A stretch of 64,000 nucleotides of DNA from positions 5,691,730 through 5,755,729 of the forward strand of contig JABAKD010000011.1 in the NCBI GenBank assembly GCA_012845835.1. The letters run 5' to 3'. Numbering within the stretch: the stretch's first letter is position 1; the number at the start of each line of letters is the position of its first letter. This DNA comes from Undaria pinnatifida. Taxonomy: Eukaryota > Sar > Phaeophyceae > Laminariales > Alariaceae. Position numbers and translations under genes: made by a program. Shown in pieces: positions 21,454 to 33,401 of this stretch. Below the pieces are notes generated by a model, which ran no database searches, was not told the origin of the DNA, and worked only from the letters and a program-made list of their open reading frames with translations.

Positions 21454-22548
21454 TGCTCCTCACCGAAAGTGCACGACAACCTGAAAAAAACGGCCCCGGC
21501 CAACGGAATAGCAATAGCTTTGGATGTTCCGCCCCGTGGTCTATTCGGGCTGTTGCGCGGTGACGTGGATACGTACTGCTGCAGTCGTTTTCGAGACTGT
21601 CACAGGTGGTCAAAATGGGGTATGGTTTCGGTCAAACGGGGTGAAAAAAGTGGCCAATTAGGGGGAGAGTAGATAGATTAAGTGGGTACATGGGGTTATC
21701 CCCCCCCGACACGTGGTCAAAAGGGGGGCTTCGTTTGCCCCCTCGTGCGCCGCTGTCCCGTTAGGCCCAAGGACGTGCCTGAAACAAAAACAAAAACGTG
21801 TGTGCGTGCTTGACATGGGCTTCGGGCATCTCTCCAGGGCTTCGGAATTGCGTTTGAGGTCTGATCGGGCTTGCGGTAGGACGTTCCGCGGGCGCGTTTT
21901 GACCCTACCCCAAACGGCGGTAAAAGCCGGGGGTATACCCCCAAATGACCATTCCCCTTTCTGTATTCAAGATAGTTGTTGTGGCCGACAAGGGCGCGCG
22001 AAAAAAAAAACGACACCAAACGCCGAAATATTCAACTTCGAGCTCTAGACAAGAGGGGGTGCCTGCCACCGTCCCCGCCCCTGTACGCCTGAAAAATAGG
22101 TACGTAAAACTTCGACTAGGGCACGGTCAAGAACTACTTTCCCCTGCTTGACACAAGGCCTTCCATACGACTATAAAAATACCATGTTGCTGTGCGGCCA
22201 CCTGTAGGCCATACGTACCTGTCCGCAGTTGCGGGGACTACAGCAGCAGTAGAGAGCGCTATGATGCAAAGGAGCTATGAGTTCGCCTGAAGGTGGACCA
22301 GACACTCTTGGAGCCGCGTGGAACCGGTAGGCTTGGCTGAGTGAGCAATGCCTGAAGCAGGTCGAGAGGGAGGGGGATATTGCGTTGTCGTTGTGGAAAC
22401 GACTGTGGCGATGGCTCTGTCCTCCACGCTGAGCTTGCCGGGCAGCACAACCTCTCGCGGAGGAGAGTATCAACTTTGGAGGAACGCCATGGGCATTCCC
22501 TCTACTGCTGAGGCCCGGATGCTGTTTGTAGTGCTATATAACTAACGT
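21454..22548. other. Spacer S, last part before X
   Basis: Matches 52,640-53,790 in S'. Contains GGTCAAAATGGGGTATGGTTTCGGTCAAA at about 21,609, present once here and twice in tandem in S' (about 52,826-52,874). Frames of 100-110 codons overlap on both strands and shift between copies. No gene called. Confidence 0.4.
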
Positions 22549-24115
22549 GGGTGTGTCCTGGGCTACAATTTCACCGACTTCATATATCTGTTCGTTTCGA
22601 GCGTGCGTGTTGTCGACATCGTGAACAGTTACGATGATAGTGTATTTATTCCTAGACACTATTAATAGTAGGTGGCGAGGGGAGAGCACCGGAGATTCCT
22701 GCTACGAAGTCGGCGAGAATCAACTAACGAACTCGAAAGCATACCTTCTGTTGATTAGACTATAGCGCTGGAGGTACTGAGTCACGTGACCCAGCAGCGC
22801 AGTGGGTAGCGCTGTATGACCAACAGTTTCCGTTGCATTATGAGGCGTTTCTAGCGGGACGTACGTATATTGCCAATATCCTGGAATCCTGGGACCTCCC
22901 TCAGCGATTAATAGTAGAAGAGATGTACTGCCCGTCGATACTGGTCTAGGACAGAGCCCCATGAACAGATTGATAGAGCTCGTTTGCACTCTGTCCCCGT
23001 TGCCAAGAAAATCAGCTTCGAATTTCGCCCGAGCGTCACGTGTCATCTTGCCTCGTATACTAGCAGCAGACAGCAGGCACGCTGAATGATACACAGGACA
23101 GCAGTAAGAACGTGCTGCTGCAGGCGCACCATGTACGTGTGGTCGACCCTGGCTGTGTGCTGCTGTCGTGCGCCTGTTGATAGCACTACTGTACCAGGTA
23201 CAGCCACAACGTTGCAGTTTCGAGTTGTGCGATGTAGTTCGAGCGTAGATTACGGTGTCAAGGGTACTGCGGTACATGTCAGATGAGCCAAGGTGCCAGC
23301 ATGCAACCGCTGCATGCAAGAGGCAGAAATATGCAGGCCGCACCGCCCAGCATGCTCACTCCCATATTCATCCGTTTGGAAGAAGGAAACGACAGCAAGC
23401 GAAAACCAAAAGGCCCAGCCACAGCAGCAACGCCGAGCCGAGCTACCGTTTCGCTCAAGCCAAGACCTTCAAGGCCCGTTCTAATTTCGAATCGATTTTT
23501 CAAAACCACGTCTGCCGTCTGCCACCACAGCTACGTGACGTGACAGGTCAAGGTATGTATGATATGGTCACCAGACTCGCATCGTGTCGCACGCACACCA
23601 ACCACTGCTTGTGATTCGACACATTTCTCGTGTGAAGCCTACTTTGGCGTGTTCTCTTGTCTCATACGGCTTCGGTTCCTCCGACCAGACAACACGAAAA
23701 CGATAGACCCAGCGTGCCCTTACTCGAGCACGACTGTCGCAATGCACGGCACTGTAGCAACCTCAGCGCGAGTGGGCAGCACATAATACAGGTGCTCGTA
23801 TAGAGAGCCCAACGATACAGCAGCGGTGAAGGTCTTCCGCAGGCATCTAGGAAGAAAAAAAGACATCAATCATGTTGGCGTTCGGAAATACGGTCTGACC
23901 TTTTCTCTCACTTTTTTCGCCATCTGTTCGTCAGGGGCCACTGGCTGCTCCACCCTTGCTTGAACCCCCAAGCAACGAAACCCATTCCATCTGCAACCTG
24001 ATGCTGCTCGGTGATGTGGGCTGGCTCAGCTGTGCGCTAGTGCACCAAGTCCTCGTCCCTCAATCAACCCCTCAAAATATTTGAATAATAATGCCTCTGA
24101 AAACTAATACGAGAA
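22549..24115. repeat. Segment X copy 1 (precedes module copy 2)
   Basis: Recurs at 34,381-35,830 and 53,795-55,345, each time directly before a module leader. Landmarks: ACCGACTTCAT, GTTGTCGACATCGT or variant, GGCGAGGGGAGAGC, GACAGCAGTAAGAACGT, CAGATGAGCCAAGGTGCCAG and CGACCAGACAACACGAAAACGATAGACC. A 207-codon minus-strand frame (22,720-23,343) is not kept in the other copies. A tRNA D-arm-like hairpin is at 22,797-22,812. Confidence 0.7.
22770..22820 (+). other. tRNA D-arm / A-box-like hairpin in X
   Basis: GCGCAGTGGGTAGCGC (22,797-22,812) folds as a 4-bp stem with an AGTGGGTA loop, the form of a tRNA D arm, and overlaps an A-box-like string. The palindromic AGTCACGTGAC lies just upstream. 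No T arm follows, so this is a fragment or SINE-like relic. Identical in the copy at 54,035-54,050; the equivalent in copy 3 is a fuller palindrome at 34,215-34,270. Confidence 0.4.
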
Positions 24116-26762
24116 CTTCACAGTTTTTAGTTTCCTTGATTCTCTGAGTCCCTGAGCGGGAAGGACGGGGGGGTAAGGGGCATGAGCCCATAGCCTCAAG
24201 CTAGTCTCGGCATAACCACCCCGCAACCGGAAAATGCGTCGTGGAACAGCAGTGTCACAGAGGGTCTAAACAAATAACGGGGTGCCGACATCGCGCATCG
24301 TAGATATGTTTGAGGCATTTCAGGCGTAAATTTGAGGATCTTTCGAAAAATATACTAGAATGCCACACCATACGCCAACCGCTGCCGTATCCAAAAACGT
24401 AGTTGATCTCGTGCTGACCGTCTGGCGAACTGCCTGCAGCTGGGCTACATTGCTGTATTGCTGGTGTACCAGATATAGACACCTGGTGTTGTACCAACCT
24501 GGCATGGATTGAGATCCGGCAGATGAGACTCGCCCAACACCCCAGTACCCACTAGTGGTCGAAGGCTGGAGGGCTGGAGACTGGAGGAGATGATTCTGTG
24601 TTATGTGTGGATTGATGGGATTCGGGCGAAACGGCACAAGTTATACAGCTTGACTTCCCGAAACCGAAAACCGAAACTGAAACCGAAAAATCACACAGCG
24701 ATCACCGAACACAGACAACTCCGGGGCGAGTTCCGACGGGTTGGAAAGCTCACAACTTGCAGATCGAATAACCCGCACGCACAGCAATGGAATTGCACAG
24801 CAGGATCGACGCACCCCAGCACCCAACGGCGAGGGTCCTAACCGCAGAGGTCGTGCTATCTACAGTGCGTCTCCGCCAGACCGCAGCCACATCGCACGGG
24901 CAGGATCTTCGTCCCAAAAGCGAAAACAGAAGCTCGGGAAAATTTTGAGGCACCTGTTGGGATCAGACGGATCACGGACTCCGGCAATCCACCAGCCAGC
25001 CCCGCGTTACACACTCCGTCTATAGCCTATAGCCTACAGCCTTCCAGCACAGAACGCGGAGAATCGACAAGCAAAGATAGCACATCGGGCCTGCTCCGCT
25101 GTCCTTGCCGGGCCTTCCTTGATGTCGGAGTTTGGGCGCTTCTCCCTCTAAGAGCGGGTAACAGCAAGGCTTTGATGTGAGCTTGGCTTTTCGTTGCTTG
25201 CGAGCTGCAGTCTCTTTTTTTGTGACGACAAGCCGGAGCGTATTATGTGGCATCTTGATTCGTACAGAGTCTAACGGTTGCAGTTGCCGAGTACTAGGTA
25301 GGCTAATACAGGATGCCTGCACGTCACAGACAGCCCGTCGTTGACTTCGTCCGTCGCCGAGGGGAGGGATTGAAATATTCAGGATCGGCGGTACCGTAGG
25401 CCGAGGTGACGATGCCATCCCAATTTCCGCCCTGTGCTCATCAGCATGTCCGCAATTTTCATTTTCCGTCACGTATCATATCATACATGTAACAGGACGA
25501 AAGCGTATCATGAGACAGGATTCCATACCGGGAGGCTAAAGCGCTAGGTGCTCTCGAACAGCATGTACTATACCTGTAGACCAAGTGCTGCTGCAGACAT
25601 GTACGATAGGCTGCCGACAGCCCTCGGATCGAGCGGGGGTACCGAGCAGCGTACGGGTAGCAAGTAGAGGTGTTACGCCGCCTGACGAACCCGCTCCTCA
25701 GAATGAAAGTTGAGCTGTCGGTGGTGGTGTAGTGGTGTTCGTGTGCCCAAAGCTTTTCTGCGCTGGATTCGTACTTACCGCACTGCTGTAGTACCAGGTC
25801 ATACTACAGTAGCTCGTAGGCGCATGCGGGCATCGTTCGTTTTGTTTTGGCGATGATGGCATGGGGATTTATGGACGAAAACATGTAACGTGTGCGGTTT
25901 CTGCAGTGCATATTGCATGTCGTCGTACTGTTGATTGAGAGCGTTTCATACCATCAAGTTTTCGTCTGAGAGGGGATCTCCAACAAGGACTTACCCGAAG
26001 GGCGGCCGACTTGTGTCTCTCGTTGCTTCAAAATAGCTAGGGCTGAGCCGCTGCGTACAGTAGATAGTAGATGCCCCACGAAAAACAGCACGGTTGTGTC
26101 CAACGCACCTTGTACGTACGTGCCTGCACCTTGTTTAGAGCCCCAGGTCAAGACAACCGCTGACCCAGCAAGCGTTTGGCTGTTCTTGTTGTGTTGCTGT
26201 GACACACTCGGTCGGCAGGCATCGGACAACCACCACGCGGAGTTGGAGTCGCCTCGGGACACCATCCAAGTGGATGGCAGGTGAGGGAATGTTGTGGTCA
26301 ACGCGGTATGGTATCATGGGGATCCCAACACACAATGATAGTCTTCCGCCACCGCTACAATAGTAATACTTTGTGTTGCGAACATCGGTGGGTTGTTGCG
26401 GGCGGTGGTTTCAAACGTCGATGCTCGCCTGCGCTTTACTGCTACGTTGATCCCCGATGGACAGGGGAACGATCCTCCAACGAGCAGTCCTGAATCATAC
26501 CCAACCGCTTTCCGAGCTCTTAACCCGTCCCCATTATCATTACGAGTGGTGGTACTTCCGCAATCGAATCGTAACAACCCGTAGTCTGCTTGCGGCAATA
26601 ACGTCGGCTGAATTCATCGATACCTGAACCTGCGCGGTCTACTACCTTACGCAGTATTTGTTGACAGTTTGCGTTTTTGATTGCCGTTAAACTCCGCACG
26701 TCCGATATACCTCGTTTGCCGGCAGCCCCAACCAGAGCGACGAGGGCGTCAGGGGGGACGCG
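24116..26762 (+). repeat. Module M copy 2, non-coding leader
   Basis: About 97% alike to copy 4 (55,346-57,985), less so to copies 1, 3 and 5. Lacks the ~455-bp insert seen at 8,690-9,146. Contains a ~170-bp stretch near 25,910-26,080 (GTTTCATACCATCAAGTTTTCG onward) shared only with copy 4. Short frames on both strands differ between copies; non-coding. Confidence 0.65.
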
Positions 26763-27999
26763 ATGGGCCCCGTTTGCCGGCTGCAGAACATCGAGCCCGT
26801 GTATCCAATACCCATTCGCAGAACCCCATAACAAGTATTACGCTGCCAAAAAGGCGTGGGACGACGCTCACGCAGAGAAGAAAGCCGCTGACCGCCACCT
26901 CTACATCTGCTTGGAGAAGAGGAAAAAGCTTGACAAGGAGGCTGTTCCTCTCGAGTTCGCACTGGGCCGTAGCAGGCAAAAAGCGGCAGGGGCCGACACG
27001 TCTCCTACTGGCCTCGAGCGGGCCGCTGCCTTTCCGACGGACTCGGCCCCAACCTTCACCGACTTGGAGGCGGCGATGCCATCGTCGCTGGCGATGGAGC
27101 GTTGTCTCTTATCGTTAGTTCCCACCCTCGCTTCGGCCTTGTGAAGCACGGGGCGTGTCATAAGAAGCGGGGGTGGGAACCAATGGTAAGCGACAGCGAT
27201 CGACCGACAGCGACGATGGCATCGTTGCCTCCAAGTCGGCGAAAGTTGGGGCCGAATCGGCCGGAAAGGCGGCGGCCCGCTCGAGGCCGGTAAGAGACGT
27301 GTCGGCCCTTGCCGTGATTGGGCCCGACGTGGAGTCGGAGAAACGCCTCCAGGTGTGTCGGCTTGCGGCAGATATTGCGCAGAAGGACGCCGAGCACGCC
27401 CAGGCCAAGCTTTCCGCAGTCCGCGCCGAAGCTAAGACCCTCAGGGAACAGGCCGGCGGGGGCGAGGATAAATTTGGAGGTGCTTGCACGTGCCGCTGCA
27501 AACGACTTTGAGCCGTTGACAGAGTTCTTTTGGTTCGGCAGAGTACCAAAAGGTCTCGGATGACTGCTTGGTGAAGGCAACAGCTGAGAAGGCGGAGGAG
27601 GCGGCTGAGATTGTCCGCACTGAGAGAACCAAGGAAGAGTCCAAGAAGGCTGCTTACCCCCACGCGTTTCCCGAGGGGGGGTGGAAGGTTCAAGAGAACA
27701 ACGAGCGTGTGAACCGTGTTGTTCCTCCACGCACCCCGTATGCTCCCGCGGCCCCACTCGAAGGGAACTATCCTTTTTCACCACCACAGCTGAGACGTAT
27801 GATCGTAGCTCAGGAGTGGAGGAAGGCACAAGCGGGAAAAAAGCGGAACGCGGCAAAGGTGGAAACGGAGGAAGAAATGGAAAGCAAGGAGGAAAAAGCG
27901 ACAGAGGTGAAAAAGGTGGCGGCAGCGAAACGGCGTGGTGCAGCGCGGCAGTCTTCTCGATCAACGCGCGGCAAGCCGGCCGCAGTGTTCGAGGCATAG
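26763..27999 (+). pseudogene. Coiled-coil gene of module M, copy 2 (rearranged)
   Basis: Starts at the conserved ATG (26,763), but a 1-nt insertion near 26,801 shifts the leader. The first helix is recognisable (AAKKAWDDAHAEKKAADRHL, from about 26,845). From 26,990 the sequence runs backwards: 26,990-27,133 is an inverted copy of 27,165-27,307, replacing the rest of the first helix. The linker and second helix resume (27,173 onward), then an ~8-bp deletion near 27,450 shifts frame again. The last part (27,568-27,999) is open and ends like the intact copy (STRGKPAAVFEA), with an extra ~25-residue Glu/Lys-rich insertion near the C-terminus. Not expected to make the full protein. Confidence 0.75.
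26990..27307. repeat. Inverted duplication inside gene copy 2
   Basis: Left arm 26,990-27,133 and right arm 27,165-27,307 are reverse complements at about 84%, with a 31-nt centre. The same structure is in copy 4 (58,213-58,355 and 58,396-58,533), so it predates the segmental duplication. It produces the mirror-image minus-strand frames seen here. Confidence 0.85.
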
Positions 28000-29725
28000 G
28001 AGCCCCGTCACTACCTCAGCCGTAGGGGAGTGGTCGCGACAGCCCGGTGTGGCCACCCTGTCGACTATTTCGCCCCTCCCTCGGTTACGCCTACCGCCAA
28101 CCCCGGACACCGTACATGTTACTTTTCACCAAACTTTTCGGTCGACGTACCCATTTATACGCCGTCGTGTTTCGGCCGCTGAGCTTATGGCTTAAGGAAA
28201 ATCCGACAACGTGGTCATCGTTACCTCCCTCTGTTAGAGGATGGGTCCTTCTCCCCGACATCTTCCTCTCCTTATTATCCAATCTTCCACCAAACACCTT
28301 CTCGCGGCCTTCGACTACCCACACGCCTGAGGCCGCTTTTAGAAGAGCCTCAACCGCCGCGACCAGCCGGAGTACTGCAACCCGAACGCCGATCTGGCCT
28401 TGAGCGACGCCTGTACTACGAGCTGGAGCGCGAACGCCACGCCTTTGCCGGTCTGCCGCGCCGAACGCCGAAACTATGCGCTATTTGACGCTACGGACGA
28501 TTTCCTTCCTCATCTACACCGTCGGTGAATGCCGTCCTTTCATTTAGAAGCTTTTCCTTGTCTCCCCCCCGGTACTTTTACCGGAGCGGGCTATGTATCA
28601 TCCCGTACGAGCTCTGTTTCACCGCGCGTGTTTGTCCTGTTCTGATCGTCCTTTCGAAGTTGCACTACGCCCTGGCTGGAAATATTCGTTACCCTTTTCG
28701 TGCTCCTTCCTCGAATATTTTGAGCAAGTAGACTGAAGGTATTCATGACTATCGCAGGCCTACTGCAGTCCAAAGTCGATTTTACACCGCTCAGTTCCCT
28801 GGTCGACAGCTCTCTCTCTTCAATCCCCTTAAAATTTCCCCCATGCTTGTTTTAGGGAAAACGACTTGAAACAATGGTGGGAAATATTTATGCAGTAGCA
28901 AAAAAAGGCAAACTTTGTATTTACCCCCACTCCCGCCTCCTGCCTTTATGTACACCGTTGTTGTGGTTTGTTATAATTTGACTTTTCTACATTTTCGGGA
29001 ACGTTCACTAGACTTTCTGGTATTGTCTGATTCATCCTGTTGCGGTGCGCACGGGTAATTGCCCTTTCGTCCTGTTTGCCAGTTCTGGAGGCGTGATGAG
29101 TGACTTGGTGAAGCGCCGAATCTTCGATCAGTTCTACGACGGATTCGGCTCCCTCGTCTTTATTCTGTTCACCTGCGTCTATGGCCCCCTGCACAAGGTG
29201 GGCTAATGTTACCGTATCCGTTCGTCATAAAGGCGTTATTTGCTGTACTTCAGAAACTCAGCTTGGCAATTGGTGCAAACGCATGTGGTATTTCGCGTGA
29301 TAAGATGCGGTAACAAAGTACCGTTGGAGGCTAAAAGGGTTGCTCGGACTACCTAGTGGCAATTTCTTACAGGCGGCCTGTTTTTTACTATGTACCTTGA
29401 CTGTATTTGTATCCGATAACGATGAGCAAGAACGCCGAGGAGTGCTACGGCGCTCGCGGCTTGATTTTTCCGAAATTCATTTATATGATCGTCGGGGGCG
29501 GGGACGTGTGTTAGGGAAGGAGGGGAGAGGCGAAGGGAGAAAATGAATCCAGCGTTAAAAAACAAAAGGGTGCCGTATTTATCGATGAAAAAAATAACTG
29601 ACTTTTAGGTGTCGCGTTATTTCCTGTAGTGTCAAGAATAGAGCACGCTTCAAACACCGTTTCAGACCGTGCGACACGCACAAAGCACCAATGACTGATA
29701 GCACCACGGCCGGAATTTCAGGACC
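28000..29725 (+). repeat. Module M tail with P1, copy 2
   Basis: Follows the gene as in copy 1. The P1 block starts at about 28,523 and similarity stops abruptly near 29,725, in the middle of the string ACGGCCGGAATTTCAGGA, where unique segment U begins. It therefore lacks the end of P1 and all of P2. Confidence 0.65.
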
Positions 29726-32700
29726 CGCCGGAGCGGCCTCAAGGCGGGCAGCACAACACCCTACCCTAGTACCGGTCTCTCGGTGGGAGCTCGGGTTGGG
29801 GGTTGGTTCGACGTGTATTGAGCGAAAATAGAAACGATACAAGCATGCAACGATGTTATTTCGGAAGGAAACGGTCTGAGAAGCACCTGCTTGTTTGAAA
29901 GGAAACGAGACTGCTGCTTCGGTGTATGAGAGGTTCAAAGCTAGACGAATTTGGACCGGTGTGCGGAAAGAGCGAGCTAGGCGAGTCTGGACCGGTGTGC
30001 GTAAAGGAGAAAGGACGGGCAGTTAGCAACGAGAGGAGAGCCGGCGTTTTCGAGATGTGTCAGCAGTGATGGATGTGTTGTGAGTACTATCACTGGTGGG
30101 ATGGCCGTGGCGAGAGCACGCGATCGTAGTAACGCGTACGACACGAAATGATTTAGAAGGGGCGAGTGGTTTTGGTAAGGTATTTTCCGGACAAAGCATT
30201 ATGGCCCGGTCGAAGATGCAGTCGTGAGGGTCAAGGCTGCTGTAGCAATACACACCCTGTTGTGTGTTTGAAGGTGGTGAGAACGGTGTCATGCTAACTG
30301 AGTTGAGCGCTTTGTCAGTAAGCTAGGCATGCAACGCGATGATTGGGAACACCAGCAGCTGTCTTCGAGCTCTGGCATTACAAGATGCGGAGAAGCCGGC
30401 AAAGCTGCGGAGTTCCCGTGCACTTATCCTCAAGGGTGTGTAGCAAGGTTCGGCGGCAGTTTCAAGAAATGTGAAGGGCCCGTTCGAGGTGCAAGACAGG
30501 CGCCCGTGTAGGGCACTCGGTAGCAGCGTAATTGGTGCGATGACTGAACGAGATTTATCGCAGCGTACAAGATGTACACCCTTGGCCGTGTATTGCAAGG
30601 CGATGAGGACGGTGTCGTGAGCAGAGTCGAGCGCTGCAGCCAGGAAGCTTGTAGGCAACGCGCATTATGGGAAGAAGAGGAGTTACGTTGCAACTTGTGT
30701 ACACGTGATCTTGGTCGTCTACTGAAGGATATCCCGGTTCAATGTAGAGGACAATTGTTGCCGACGTCCTGTCTACAGTAACTGTAAGATGACTTTCAGC
30801 GCTCTGGAGGTCAGGAGCACACAGTGAAGTGCATGCTATGAACTCATGGGCGACGTAGCGAGAACATATGGTACGAAACGTAGGGGAGGTATTCGTACAC
30901 ACGTGCTCGTGTCTTGTCAGCCGGATGAAGGGGGCTAGCCTACGCTTGCGGTTGTTGGATGCTTGGACGTCCTTGGAGAGTCACATTGAAAGATGGCACA
31001 TAATGTACGCGTCCGTACGTACTCGTACGTGAGAATATCTGAAAGTGGAAGTCGGTCGTTGGTACACGATACACAAGTTGTGTACGAGGAGATGTAATAG
31101 TGGCTTTGCACCTTGTCAGTTGTCGATCCTCTGATGGTTGGCATGGATGGTCGGTAGTGCTGGGAAGACGAGCTTGACAAGAGAAGGGCAGACTACGGGC
31201 GAGCAAAGCGACCGAGTTGTGAATGCTTTGGGAGACGACTGGGCAGATGTTACGGCTTGACTTACGATTTCGAAATTTGAAACTGTTTTTGATGCGGCGA
31301 AATAACTGTCCGTTAATAGAAAAAATGGCGGCGCAATTAAATTTGAAGCTGATGGGACTGATGCGTGACGTACTTGAGACGATGAAGAAAAAATACCACC
31401 AGGTACCAGGAATATTCAGCAACAGTGAGTTCGATCGATGAAAGTAAGCGGCGCGATACGATGAAGAAATGATGTTGGAACCCACGCATGCCATGTCTGT
31501 AAGCCACTGTGCACTGTGCTAGGTGTGGCGTGAGGCAGGGGCTAGGTACAAATCCACATTCATGTGCTACAGATAGAACACGTTTCGTATGTTGTCAGGG
31601 TATTGATGACTCGTATGATTGAGTTAGCTGCGCTGTTTGCCTTGTGCTTCTCAGATATTCTCCTGTTCTCCGGCAGAAGGCGAGCTCTCCTCGCCGTGCC
31701 ATGCTTCGTTTCCTCGCGCAAGAGGCGCGTTGATATGTGCTCTTATCCGTGTGCTGAATTTGTATACCGAACCAAGCGTACGTAGTTACCTTCTTGTTGT
31801 GCCTTTTGCTCTCTTGCACCATCCGCAAAACGTGAAAAAAGTGAAAATGTTACGAGCGCACGCACGTGTAATTGTCGCATCGTATATTATACAATTACAC
31901 AACAAATAGACGAGTACTCGCACCACTGAAATAAAAAAACAAGCTATATAATCACTTGGTAACAATGTTCATTGTACTTCAAGTTGATAGTGAGCATAAC
32001 GCAAACTGTAAATAATACAAGAGATACGTGATGAACGTTCCTTATATTTCCGTAAATAAGAGATAGAGTGGTGAAATCTTAGCTTACGGCCGCGAGCTGC
32101 AGCAGCATCCTTTGCGCGTAGCTCGCGTAGGTCTGCGCTTGGCACAACAGCAGCAGGAGCGCTTGCCAGAGCTACCGCGGGTCAAACACTCGGAGCCGCT
32201 GCGTTGTCTGTCTCGGTTGCCACTCGGTGGCCACATGAGAACCCCTTACTGCGGTACAGACGGTAGAGCAGGTGCAGGTGCAGCAGTAGCACCTGATAGT
32301 ACACTACCAAAGCAGTATCTATGTTGCATGCCCGTTTACTACATGGTCGTACGGCACCCAACAAGGCAACTAACCAAGACTTACTGTGCCAGGAACGTCA
32401 TATGCGTGAAACAACGCGTTAACACTTTAAAACACCTCCCTGGCACTACTGTAAACAAATCACGAAAAAAAAAATGTTCAAAACATAGTTTTTCAGCTAT
32501 TTTGGAGAGGGAGTAGTGCGGTGTACAATATCCAGATCGCCGCACGCCACCGGGACAAGCATTTTCTCTTTTTTTTTCCATTATATGGGTCGCAGGTACA
32601 CTTTCTACCGTGGCAAAGTCATATCTTCTCGTGAAGATTGTATGAACGGTAGCCGTTCCAGAGGTGTTAGATATCGTGTCTTGTTGTACTGAAAATGGTC

Positions 32701-33330
32701 GTGGAGTCTCCGTAGATTCTGGTGACAGAGAGACGGGCAATTCCGTTTCCCGCCGACATGTAAATCACTGTCGACTCTGGTCCTGACTGCAGAAGCACCT
32801 CTCGTTTGCTTGGTTCGCCGTCGAACCTTGCCCCAACCCAGCGTGTACTACACGCTACGAAAGACAACAAGATGAGTTGCTGTAAGTCGCGAGTCGAACC
32901 TGGGTTGCACAAACCCATAAACGCATTAACGAGAAAACACTCCCCTTGGAAATACCTCGACGGTACAAAACTAGCGTGCTGGACTCTACCGGCACCCTGG
33001 CAAAACAAAGGGCACTCCACCCCCATGACTTGATCCCCACAACCCTTCGTGAGCTTCAGCCGCCTTTCAAGCTGTGCTCGAGTGGGAGCATCCACAGCTT
33101 CTACGGACATCAGGTTCAGCAGCAGCAGGGCTCGGCTCCGGCGAGAGCTCGGACCCAGCAGCGGCGCTACCTGGATCCGCAGAGCCCACGCTAATATTAA
33201 TACGAGTACTGTATTGGCGGAGACGTTGTCGTCCATCGTGCTTACCAGCGTCTCCCTTTCCCCCCCCTCTGTTTCTGCTGTTCTCTCTCTAATGTTTCTA
33301 TGCGCATGTTTCATGATTTTTTGTTGGTTA
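29726..33330. other. Unique segment U; no firm gene
   Basis: The largest stretch without a copy elsewhere in the window. Visible: a 36-bp direct duplication (GGACCGGTGTGCG at about 29,953 and 29,989); a diverged tandem repeat of about 340 bp (at about 30,246-30,345 and 30,580-30,672, sharing GAACGGTGTC/GGACGGTGTC, GTCGAGCGCT-like and CAACGCG strings); and AT-rich DNA at 31,850-32,060. Two longer minus-strand frames are listed separately. Confidence 0.45.
30940..31494 (-). CDS. Unrecognised 184-codon frame in U
   Basis: A frame with mixed composition, no repeats and a hydrophobic run (GTWWYFFFIVSSTSR, about residues 31-45). No motif recognised. A length of 184 codons is near what chance gives in 64 kb, and a plus-strand frame (31,223-31,441, 72 codons, with KMAAQLNLKLMGLMRDVLET) overlaps it and looks no less protein-like. 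Only one strand can be right, and possibly neither. Confidence 0.15.
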   Translation of the reverse strand: MACVGSNIISSSYRAAYFHRSNSLLLNIPGTWWYFFFIVSSTSRISPISFKFNCAAIFSINGQLFRRIKNSFKFRNRKSSRNICPVVSQSIHNSVALLARSLPFSCQARLPSTTDHPCQPSEDRQLTRCKATITSPRTQLVYRVPTTDFHFQIFSRTSTYGRVHYVPSFNVTLQGRPSIQQPQA

Positions 33331-33401
33331 CTATAAAAAAAATGGTTACACTCTAGATGTGAGATACAAGATTTCAATGTTGTGTTCTGTAGGGCACTCA
33401 C
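32667..33401 (-). CDS. Unrecognised 244-codon frame in U
   Basis: The longest frame in segment U. It has a Leu-rich hydrophobic stretch (about residues 65-98), a charged segment (APTRAQLERRLKLTKG) and several Cys. It runs from inside the 33.3 kb repeat border at its 5' end, so the given start is doubtful. Overlapping plus-strand frames of up to 95 codons exist. No family recognised, and no promoter or splice signals stand out. Confidence 0.2.
   Translation of the reverse strand: MSALQNTTLKSCISHLECNHFFYSNQQKIMKHAHRNIRERTAETEGGERETLVSTMDDNVSANTVLVLILAWALRIQVAPLLGPSSRRSRALLLLNLMSVEAVDAPTRAQLERRLKLTKGCGDQVMGVECPLFCQGAGRVQHASFVPSRYFQGECFLVNAFMGLCNPGSTRDLQQLILLSFVACSTRWVGARFDGEPSKREVLLQSGPESTVIYMSAGNGIARLSVTRIYGDSTTIFSTTRHDI

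Noticed and set aside
22720..23343. 207-codon minus-strand frame in segment X
   Set aside because: Broken in X copies 2 and 3 of the same segment by indels that are not multiples of three; composition is unremarkable and no motif is seen.
26901..27997. Minus-strand frames (86-279 codons) over gene copy 2
   Set aside because: Mirror images created by the internal inverted duplication plus antisense of the gene tail.
32888..32990. tRNA on the minus strand with B-box-like GGTTCGACTC
   Set aside because: The flanks of the T-loop-like string do not pair and no A box or acceptor stem is found at the right spacing.
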